Assembly: GCA_005883885.1 (NCBI GenBank) | Contig: VAYF01000178.1 | Span: 1 to 6,614, forward strand | Direction: 5' to 3' | DNA: 6,614 nucleotides | Origin: Actinomycetota bacterium | Lineage (GTDB): Bacteria > Actinomycetota > UBA4738 > HRBIN12 | In this document: one piece after another, positions 1-5,457 of the stretch | Position numbering within the stretch: position 1 is the stretch's first letter | Layout: each line of letters opens with the position of its first letter | Notes under the pieces: generated by a model | Databases searched by the model: none | What the model was told of the DNA's origin: nothing | Seen by the model: the letters and a program-made list of their open reading frames with translations, nothing else | Translations under genes and position numbers: made by a program

Positions 1-159
1 TCCGGAGATGTTCCGCCCCCAGGGCCGGCGACCGCGAGGGGTCTGGTAGATGCAGTCCTCGACGAAGAACGACATCGCCGTGTCGAGGTCGTACCGATTG
101 AAGGCCGCGATCAACTCGCGCAGGAGCCGGATCGGGTCAAGATCTTGCTCGGTCGACAT
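1..159 (-). CDS. NTF2/SnoaL-like family protein, N-terminal part (runs off left edge)
   Basis: The reading frame opens with ATG at 159-157 and stays open for 53 codons to the window edge, so the C-terminal part is missing. The peptide starts MSTEQDLDPIRLLRELIAAF, then has an NRYDLDTAMSFF stretch followed by VEDCIYQTPRG and a WGR motif. This order is typical of the first helices and strand of SnoaL-like/NTF2-fold proteins of about 120-150 residues: a helix, a 'hD/RYDLDxxMSFF' turn, an acidic 'xDDCxxxxPRG', then 'G/WG'. The cone-shaped fold binds small hydrophobic ligands or acts as an isomerase or hydrolase, but the substrate cannot be told from the fold. There is no signal peptide, so it is probably cytoplasmic. 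No in-frame ATG, GTG or TTG lies just upstream, which supports this start. No Shine-Dalgarno sequence is evident. It is divergent from the NUDIX gene with a 71-bp gap. The family call is inference from N-terminal similarity only. Confidence 0.72.
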   Translation of the reverse strand, partial: MSTEQDLDPIRLLRELIAAFNRYDLDTAMSFFVEDCIYQTPRGRRPWGRNISG

Positions 160-211
160 GGGGCTGCCAGCAGGTCGGTGGGCACGGTCGCGATCGACGA
201 CGGCGTGGCTG

Positions 212-224
212 ACGGTACTACCAT
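212..224. promoter_or_regulatory. Putative back-to-back -10 elements / imperfect palindrome between divergent genes
   Basis: The 13-bp stretch ACGGTACTACCAT is an imperfect inverted repeat: TACCAT on the plus strand (219-224) and TACCGT on the minus strand (217-212) are separated by one base and match at 5 of 6 positions. Each half fits the bacterial TANNNT -10 pattern. The plus-strand half ends 6 bases before the NUDIX ATG, which is the spacing expected for a leaderless transcript. The minus-strand half would give the NTF2-like gene a leader of roughly 45 bases. Neither direction has a good -35 box (TCGACG at 194-199 is a weak, over-spaced candidate for the plus strand). It could instead be an operator or chance. 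Confidence 0.4.
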
Positions 225-230
225 CCGCCG

Positions 231-722
231 ATGGCGGAGGACCGCACGCAGGAGACGCGCCGTCGAGTGAGCGCCGGCATCCTCCTGTTCCGCCGTCGTG
301 AGGGGCGGCTCGAGGTCCTCCTCGGTCACCCCGGCGGCCCGTTCTTCGCGAAGAAGGACGAGGGATCGTGGACGGTCCTGAAGGGGGAGGCCGATCCCGG
401 GGAGGAACTCGTTGCCGTCGCTCGTCGCGAGTTCGCCGAAGAGACCGGGCAGGAGCAACCGGACGACACGATGCTCGAGCTCGGAGAGGTCCGGCAGCGA
501 GGTGGGAAGACCGTGGTCGCCTGGGCGCTCGGCGGGGATCTGGATCCGGCGGCGGCGCGGAGCAACACCTTCGAGATGGAGTGGCCACCCCGGTCCGGTC
601 GCGTTCGCGAGTTCCCCGAGATCGATCGCGTCGGGTGGTTCGATCTTCCAACCGCGCGACGGAAGATCCTGCCGGCCCAGGTCCCGTTCCTCGACCGGCT
701 CGAGCGCGCGATCATCCTGTAA
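231..722 (+). CDS. NUDIX hydrolase
   Basis: This is a complete 163-residue single-domain NUDIX protein. Such enzymes hydrolyse nucleoside diphosphates linked to another moiety (nucleotide sugars, dinucleoside polyphosphates, damaged NTPs) using Mg or Mn. The NUDIX box spans residues 52-74 and matches GX5EX7REUXEEXGU: G52, E58, R66-E67, F68, E70-E71 and G73. The one deviation is Q74 where the pattern has a hydrophobic residue. The N-terminal strand (SAGILLFRRREGRLEVLLGH) and the following HPGGPFFAKKDEGSW stretch resemble a group of roughly 150-residue NUDIX proteins sometimes annotated as putative Ap4A hydrolases. The usual 'WxxPKGE' is WTVLKGE here (residues 47-53). A 'RVGWFDLPTARRKI' segment near residues 133-146 and 'PAQVPFLDRLE' at the end are also typical of that group. 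The ATG has no Shine-Dalgarno sequence but follows a TACCAT box by 6 bases. The gene is convergent with the cyclase gene (16-bp gap). The substrate is unknown. Confidence 0.93.
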   Translation: MAEDRTQETRRRVSAGILLFRRREGRLEVLLGHPGGPFFAKKDEGSWTVLKGEADPGEELVAVARREFAEETGQEQPDDTMLELGEVRQRGGKTVVAWALGGDLDPAAARSNTFEMEWPPRSGRVREFPEIDRVGWFDLPTARRKILPAQVPFLDRLERAIIL

Positions 723-738
723 CCGGAGGGGGTTGAGC

Positions 739-3700
739 TCACGACCGGCGCGGCCAGGTCGAACCCCACGCCCCGGGCGAGACGCTCGCAGCCGCCGTGT
801 GGTCGCCGCGCAGCGTCGCGATCGTGCTGCGCACGCGTTCCGACGAGGGAACGTTCCCTTTCCTCTCGAGTCGAGCGAGGGCCTCACCGTATGCCTCGAG
901 TGCCTCGTCGGTGCGGCCTGCGCTCGCCAGCACGTACCCGAGGCTCGTCCAGGCGCGAGCCTGTGTATCGAGCGATTCGGTCGGCTCGACGATGTCGATG
1001 GCTGCACGCGCGAAGCGCTCCGCGTTGGGGTGAGCACCGATATCGGCAAGCGCACGTGCCCTCGCCGTCCGCCACCCGGCCATCGTCTCGAAATCATCGG
1101 AGAAGGAGATCCCTTCCGCTCGCTCGGTTGCCGCGATCGCGTCGTCGGTCCGCCCGAGCCCCTGCAGGGCGTCGGCGCGCAAGCACTGCACCGTCGACCG
1201 GAAGCCCTCCTCTCCCTGTCGCTCCAGGTCTCGCTCGCCTTCGGCGAGGATCGCCTCTGCGGCGGCGAAATCACCGGCCAACAGCTCGATGTACCCGCGT
1301 TGCATCGTCGACGCAGCCGCGTGCAGCTCGTCGCCGAGCTCGGTGACCACCTCATGCGCCTCGCTCCACTGAGTCCTCGCGTGATCGAACTCCGCCATCA
1401 TCGCGAGCGAGAGCGCGTCCAGGAGATCGCCGAACGCGCGCGCGTATCGCGACATCGACGGAGAGGTGCGTAGCGTTCGCCACCGATCGTCCACGAGCTG
1501 CGCAGGGACCGGTCCGTACGACATCACCGCCGGGATCCACGATGCCGCCTCCGGCGCGAGCCGGACCTCTCCGCTTCGAGCCGCAAGCTCCTGGGCTCGC
1601 TCCAGCATCGCGATCGCGCGCGTTTGATGACCGAGCCAGCTCGATGACACACCGACGAAGAAACAGACCTCGGCGATCGCCATCTGGTCGTCCGCCTGCT
1701 CGAGCGCCGGCAGGAGTGCCTCGGCCTCCGCCTGCAGCTCGGACTGGGCGGTGCCCTCGACGTGTGATCGCACGAACTGGCGCCGCGCGACCGCGCGCGC
1801 GACCGTGCCGATATCACCGGCTGCCCGCCCGAACCCCTCCGCCTGGCGGAGAGCGGTCAGGGCCTCCTCGTAGCGTCCTTCACGCTCGTGCAAGACCCCC
1901 AGATCAAGCAGGATCGGCGCGCGCTCGACGGAGGAGGGAGGCAGGAGCGGATCGGCCCGTCCGAGCAACGCCGAAGCCGCACGGATGTCGCCGCGCTCGA
2001 AGGCCCGCCGGCCCGCGACGGCGAGCCGGGCGGCCGCCCGCTCTCCCGAGCCTCGAGCGCGCTCGTCGCCCGGGGAGAGCTCCGACCACAGACGCGATGC
2101 CTGTTCGAAGTGGTACCCGACGATCTCGTCGAACTCGCCCTCACGACCCCCGGCTGTCGCTTGGAGCCACGCGGCGTACCGCACGTGCAGCCCGGCGCGA
2201 GCCTCCTTCGGGATCCGCGCGTACGCGGCATCGCGGATCAAGAGGTGCCGGAACGCGAACCCGTCCTCGCCGGCGAACAGCGACTCGCCCGGCCGGATCA
2301 GGTCGCGTCGCACGAGCGCCGTGAGCCGCTCGGAGACGTTCGGGCGATCGGCCTCCGAGGAGAGCGCGAGGACGGCGCCACGGTGGAACCCCTTGCCTTC
2401 GACCGACGCGTACTCGAGGACGACCAACTCGTCCGGAGGGAGCCGTTCGAGGCGAGCCTCGATCAGCGCGGTCACCGTCGGCGGTACGGCGAGCGATGCC
2501 AGATCGCCGCGCGCGACCCAGCCATCCCCATCCGGGACGAGCGTCGCGTCTTCGACCAGCATCGCGACGAGATGCTCCACGAACAACGGGATCCCTTCGG
2601 CAACCGCCGCGATCCGGTCGGCGACCTCCTTCGGGACGCCGGCGAGCAGCTCTTCGACGAAGCGCTCGGTTTCGTCGGTCGACAGCGGCTCGAGCTCGAT
2701 CGACGTTGCGTTCCGCTTCCCTCCGCCCCACGCGGGGCGTGTGTCGAGGAGGTCCGGCCGGGCACTGCACAACAGCAAGACGGGCGCGTCGCGCGTCCAG
2801 TCGGCGACGTGCTCGATCAGGTCGACGAAGGTCGGCTCGGCCCATTGGATGTCGTCGAGGTCCACGACGAGGGGCTGCGTCCGCGCGAGCGACTCGAACA
2901 ACCTGCGCACCGCCCAGAAGGTCTCCTCCGGCGCGGCCGTCGCACCGGCCACACCGAGGAGTTGCGCGAGGCGTTCGGCGACGAGCTCCCCCTCGGCGTC
3001 GTCGCTCGCGAGCCGGCGCAGTTTGCGACGGATCTCCTCGGCGGCGTCGACGTCGGAGAGCTCGGCTGCGCGCGTGAACATCTCGACGAGTGGCCAAAAC
3101 GTGATGCCGTCCCCGTACGGAAGGCACCGGCCTCGAAGCACCCGGGTTTCGACGCTCGAGAGGAACTCCTCTACGAGGCGGGACTTCCCGACCCCCGGCG
3201 TGCCGAGGATCGTGAAGAGCACGCAGGCGCGGTCGGCGATCGCCCGGTCGAACGCTTCGGTCAGCATCCTGAGCTCTCGCCGCCGTCCGACGATCGGGAT
3301 GTCGCGACGCCGTGCGATCCCCTCGGCGCTCGGATGGACCGTGATCAGACGCCACGCCTTCACGGGCTCGGCCTTGCCCTTCGCGTCGAGCGGCGGGACA
3401 CTCTCCGCGACGACGGCATCCCGAACGAGCCGGTAGGTCGACTCGCCCAACAGGATCTCGCCGGGCACGGCACCCTGCTCGAGTCGGGCCGCCGTGTTCA
3501 CCGCGTCGCCGGTCGCGATCGTCTGCGCCCCGGTGCCCGCGACGACCTCGCCGCTGTTCACACCCGTGCGGTTCGTGATGGTCACGCCGTGGTCGCGTTC
3601 GAGCTGCTTGTTGAGGTCCGCGAGTGCCTCCCGCATCTCCGAGGCTGCGCGGGCGGCGCGCAGCGCGTCATCCTCGTGCACGACCGGCACACCGAACACC

Positions 3701-3975
3701 GCCATCACCGCGTCCCCGATGAACTTCTCCACGGTGCCTCCGTGGCGTTCCAACACCCCACGCATCACGTCGAAGTAGCGACCCATCACGCGGCGGAGCG
3801 TCTCCGGATCGAGCCGTTCTCCGAGCGCCGTCGACCCCGACACGTCGTTGAAGACGATCGTGACCGTCTTGCGGACCTCGGAGGCGGGCGGTGTCTCACC
3901 TTCGAGACGGCTGCCGCAATCGCCACAGAACCGCTGCCCTTCGGGGTTCTCGTGCCCGCAGGTGGGACAGATCAT
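739..3975 (-). CDS. Zinc ribbon - class III adenylate/guanylate cyclase - STAND/AAA ATPase - TPR protein
   Basis: This is a 1078-residue multidomain signalling protein, predicted cytoplasmic (no signal peptide or membrane segment seen). Domains in order: a zinc ribbon with C3-x2-C6 and C17-x2-C20; a class III nucleotide cyclase domain at about 35-215; a STAND/AAA_16-type P-loop ATPase at about 228-430, with Walker A GTPGVGKS (258-265) and Walker B LVVDLDDIQWAE (369-380); a winged-helix-like stretch with the FRHLLIRDAAYARIPKEAR-type motif (575-593); and a TPR-like helical region from about 645 to 1060 (for example LGVLHEREGRYEEALTALRQ near 692, LGRTDDAIAATERA near 940, SAGRTDEALEAYGEAL near 1018). 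Cyclase residues by motif alignment: metal aspartates D44 and D88, purine lysine K84, and transition-state N160 and R164. The position usually Asp or Thr is I153, with T152 and T155 beside it. The family makes cAMP or cGMP as a homodimer; ATPase/TPR control of the cyclase is inference. No LuxR-type helix-turn-helix is seen at the C-terminus. The start is supported by a promoter directly upstream. Confidence 0.95.
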   Translation of the reverse strand: MICPTCGHENPEGQRFCGDCGSRLEGETPPASEVRKTVTIVFNDVSGSTALGERLDPETLRRVMGRYFDVMRGVLERHGGTVEKFIGDAVMAVFGVPVVHEDDALRAARAASEMREALADLNKQLERDHGVTITNRTGVNSGEVVAGTGAQTIATGDAVNTAARLEQGAVPGEILLGESTYRLVRDAVVAESVPPLDAKGKAEPVKAWRLITVHPSAEGIARRRDIPIVGRRRELRMLTEAFDRAIADRACVLFTILGTPGVGKSRLVEEFLSSVETRVLRGRCLPYGDGITFWPLVEMFTRAAELSDVDAAEEIRRKLRRLASDDAEGELVAERLAQLLGVAGATAAPEETFWAVRRLFESLARTQPLVVDLDDIQWAEPTFVDLIEHVADWTRDAPVLLLCSARPDLLDTRPAWGGGKRNATSIELEPLSTDETERFVEELLAGVPKEVADRIAAVAEGIPLFVEHLVAMLVEDATLVPDGDGWVARGDLASLAVPPTVTALIEARLERLPPDELVVLEYASVEGKGFHRGAVLALSSEADRPNVSERLTALVRRDLIRPGESLFAGEDGFAFRHLLIRDAAYARIPKEARAGLHVRYAAWLQATAGGREGEFDEIVGYHFEQASRLWSELSPGDERARGSGERAAARLAVAGRRAFERGDIRAASALLGRADPLLPPSSVERAPILLDLGVLHEREGRYEEALTALRQAEGFGRAAGDIGTVARAVARRQFVRSHVEGTAQSELQAEAEALLPALEQADDQMAIAEVCFFVGVSSSWLGHQTRAIAMLERAQELAARSGEVRLAPEAASWIPAVMSYGPVPAQLVDDRWRTLRTSPSMSRYARAFGDLLDALSLAMMAEFDHARTQWSEAHEVVTELGDELHAAASTMQRGYIELLAGDFAAAEAILAEGERDLERQGEEGFRSTVQCLRADALQGLGRTDDAIAATERAEGISFSDDFETMAGWRTARARALADIGAHPNAERFARAAIDIVEPTESLDTQARAWTSLGYVLASAGRTDEALEAYGEALARLERKGNVPSSERVRSTIATLRGDHTAAASVSPGAWGSTWPRRS

Positions 3976-3981
3976 GCGGGC

Positions 3982-4010
3982 AGGGTAGGGCCGGACGGAA
4001 GGGCACTCAA
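3982..4010 (-). promoter_or_regulatory. Putative sigma70-type leaderless promoter of the cyclase gene
   Basis: Reading the minus strand, TTGAGT (4010-4005) and TACCCT (3987-3982) are separated by exactly 17 bases. TACCCT ends 6 bases before the ATG at 3975. The -35 box matches TTGACA at 4 of 6 positions and the -10 box fits TANNNT. Transcription would begin at or next to the A of the start codon, so the mRNA would be leaderless, which agrees with the absence of a Shine-Dalgarno sequence. It is the best-formed promoter in the window and implies that the cyclase gene can be transcribed independently of the propeller gene upstream. Confidence 0.6.
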
Positions 4011-4025
4011 CCGCGAGGCCTCACC

Positions 4026-4043
4026 TGCCGCTGGAGTGCGGCA
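4026..4043 (-). terminator. Possible hairpin after the propeller gene
   Basis: A perfect inverted repeat, TGCCGC (4026-4031) and GCGGCA (4038-4043), has a 6-base loop. It lies 16 bases past the propeller stop codon and before the cyclase promoter. The stem is GC-rich, but no T-tract follows on the minus strand, so it would be a non-canonical terminator at best. A 6-bp stem can occur by chance in DNA this GC-rich. Confidence 0.28.
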
Positions 4044-4059
4044 CCCTGCGCTGCGGTCG

Positions 4060-4959
4060 TCACGGCGATACGAGGACGCGGCGGACGGCGGGCAGCCCCG
4101 TCGCGAGCTCGATCCACGACGACCCGGCGTCGCGAGAGCCGAACAGCCGCCCATCCGACGTTCCGAACGCGGCGAACGAGCCGTCGGGGAGCGCGTCGAG
4201 GCAGGAGCTGTCGATGTTGTCGTCGAACCACTCGGGCAGCCCGTCACGGCATCGCTCGAACCCGCCGTTCGCGAGGGCCCCTCGGTAGACGGCGCTGCGA
4301 CCGCCGCGCGGTCCGTTCGACGCGGAGACGAGCACGGCGTCGCCGCAGACGGTGACCGCGCGCGAGTACGGAGCTTCGAGCCCTTCGGCCCGAAGGGTCC
4401 ACGTCGCGCCGCGATCCCCGCTGACGGCGAGCCCGCCCGCGCACGCGGCGAGCACGAGGCCCTCCGCCGTCGCGACCTGGTGCACATCCGCGTCGATATC
4501 GATCGTCGGCGTCCAGTGCTCGCCTCGGTCGTCGGTCCGCAGGATGCCGCCGACGTGCACGTTGACGTAGAGGTCGTCGTCCCACTCCGAGAGCGACCGT
4601 GTCTCCGGCGGCCCACCCCATGGCGTGTACCAGGAGGAACGACCGTCCGCCCGGTCGAAGGCGCCGACCGGCTCCAGGCGATCGCCGACGACACGGAACA
4701 GGTGAGCTTCGGACGAACCCACGAAGACGTCGGCATCGGTGGTCGCGATGGAAGTGATCCGGAGACCGGCGAGGTCGGCGACGTGGTCCCACTCGTCACC
4801 GCTCGCGTGCCAGAGCTGAGAGCCGTCCGCGGCGGCCCAGAGCTCCGGTCCGTTCGGTGCGAGGGCGGGCACCGCACGACCCGCGAGTTGCACGGATCCC
4901 GCCGCTCCCCGGTCATCGAACGGATGGAGCCCCTCCCGCGACGCAACCAGGACCCTCAT
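4060..4959 (-). CDS. Asp-box (BNR) beta-propeller protein
   Basis: This is a 299-residue protein built of repeated beta-strand segments. Three clear Asp-box/BNR motifs (S/T-x-D-x-G-x-x-W) occur: TDDRGEHW at 142-149, SGDRGATW at 180-187 and SRDAGSSW at 275-282. A degenerate one lies near 52-57 (ASGDEW). Such motifs sit on the turns of sialidase-like, VPS10/sortilin-like and photosystem-assembly-factor-like propellers; they are structural and do not by themselves show enzyme activity. Recurrent 'DADVFVGSSEAHLFRV' and 'GGILRTDDRG' blade-like segments support a six- or seven-bladed propeller. Sialidase catalytic residues are not recognisable, so I call it only a propeller protein that may bind a ligand or partner. 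The N-terminus MRVLVASREGLHPF enters the first blade directly, with no signal peptide or lipobox, so a cytoplasmic location is likely. The start is ATG without a Shine-Dalgarno sequence. It is divergent from the bactofilin gene (45-bp gap). Confidence 0.85.
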   Translation of the reverse strand: MRVLVASREGLHPFDDRGAAGSVQLAGRAVPALAPNGPELWAAADGSQLWHASGDEWDHVADLAGLRITSIATTDADVFVGSSEAHLFRVVGDRLEPVGAFDRADGRSSWYTPWGGPPETRSLSEWDDDLYVNVHVGGILRTDDRGEHWTPTIDIDADVHQVATAEGLVLAACAGGLAVSGDRGATWTLRAEGLEAPYSRAVTVCGDAVLVSASNGPRGGRSAVYRGALANGGFERCRDGLPEWFDDNIDSSCLDALPDGSFAAFGTSDGRLFGSRDAGSSWIELATGLPAVRRVLVSP

Positions 4960-4965
4960 GGGTCG

Positions 4966-4971
4966 ATGCTC
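4966..4971 (-). promoter_or_regulatory. Weak -10-like box upstream of the propeller gene
   Basis: On the minus strand, GAGCAT (4971-4966) ends 6 bases before the ATG at 4959. It keeps the two most important -10 positions (A at position 2, T at position 6) and has the same spacing as the other starts in the window. It lacks the first T and no -35 box is evident, so it is only suggestive. Confidence 0.28.
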
Positions 4972-4991
4972 TCACCCGCCCGGCGGTGGCG

Positions 4992-4997
4992 TAGATT
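4992..4997 (+). promoter_or_regulatory. Putative -10 box of a leaderless bactofilin transcript
   Basis: TAGATT at 4992-4997 fits TANNNT and ends 7 bases before the bactofilin ATG at 5005. No Shine-Dalgarno sequence lies between the box and the start codon (the intervening bases are CTGGGCC). The spacing places the transcription start at the start codon. I see no convincing -35 hexamer at 16-18 bases. It is one of very few AT-rich hexamers in this region. Confidence 0.55.
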
Positions 4998-5004
4998 CTG
5001 GGCC

Positions 5005-5448
5005 ATGAGCGACCGAGATGAACGGGACGTCTCGGTGGTGGGCCGGGGCGCCCACGTGGAAGGGAGCCTGGTTTCGACCGGGTCCCTGTGGATCGCGGGT
5101 CGCATGACGGGCGAGATCTCCGTCGAAGGCCAGGTGACCGTGGCCCCGGACAGCGAGGTCGAGGCCGACATCAAGGCGGGGAGCATCAACCTGGCCGGCC
5201 GGGTGAACGGCAACCTGACCGCCCCCGGCTCGGTCGAGCTGCCCGCGCAGAGCCAGGTCAAAGGCGATGTCCGCGCCAGGAGCGTCACCGTGCAGGGGGC
5301 CGTCCAAGGCAACGTCGTGGCCGAGCAGAAGGTCGAGCTGGGCCCGGGAGCACGGCTGCAGGGCGACATCACGTGCTCAGCACTCGTCGTCGCCGAGGGG
5401 GCAGTCTTCCGAGGCCGATCCATCATGGCCCAACGGCCGAGCACGTAG
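5005..5448 (+). CDS. Bactofilin / polymer-forming cytoskeletal protein
   Basis: This 147-residue protein is of normal bactofilin size. Bactofilins polymerise without nucleotide into filaments that act as scaffolds for cell-shape, polarity or envelope enzymes. After a short charged N-terminal tail (MSDRDERDVSVVGRG), residues about 15-140 form regular short repeats with glycines every 6-8 residues: GAHVEGSLVSTGSLWIAGRM, GEISVEGQVTVAPDSEVEAD, GSINLAGRVNGNLTAPGSV, SQVKGDVRARSVTVQGAVQG, then GARLQGDITCSALVVAEGAV. This is the right-handed beta-helix pattern of the bactofilin (DUF583) domain. It ends in a short polar tail (RSIMAQRPST). The plus-strand frame is open far upstream, but that stretch is antisense to the propeller and cyclase genes. 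The ATG at 5005 is chosen because homology begins just after it and a TAGATT box precedes it by 7 bases. No M23 peptidase or other usual partner gene lies next to it in this window. The gene is convergent with the GH4 gene (9-bp gap). Confidence 0.94.
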   Translation: MSDRDERDVSVVGRGAHVEGSLVSTGSLWIAGRMTGEISVEGQVTVAPDSEVEADIKAGSINLAGRVNGNLTAPGSVELPAQSQVKGDVRARSVTVQGAVQGNVVAEQKVELGPGARLQGDITCSALVVAEGAVFRGRSIMAQRPST

Positions 5449-5457
5449 GCCTCCCGC

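Noticed and set aside
721..734. AACC/GGTT inverted repeat in the convergent NUDIX/cyclase gap as a bidirectional terminator
   Set aside because: Only a 4-bp stem with no T-tract on either side; too weak to call.
111..1355. Minus-strand 414-codon open frame overlapping the cyclase C-terminus and NUDIX gene
   Set aside because: Arg/Ser/Pro-rich shadow of the cyclase and NUDIX reading frames, with no recognisable domain; both overlapped genes have clear homology in their own frames.
412..1473. Plus-strand 353-codon open frame starting inside the NUDIX gene
   Set aside because: Out-of-frame, Arg-rich translation that crosses the convergent NUDIX/cyclase junction, as expected from high GC; no domain signature.
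1888..5004. Very long open plus-strand frame antisense to the cyclase and propeller genes, in frame with the bactofilin
   Set aside because: Its codons are the exact reverse complements of the codons of the real genes, so stops would need TTA, CTA or TCA codons there, which are rare in GC-rich genes. The peptide is low-complexity and Arg/Glu/Asp-rich with no family resemblance. Only the part from 5005 on is a gene.
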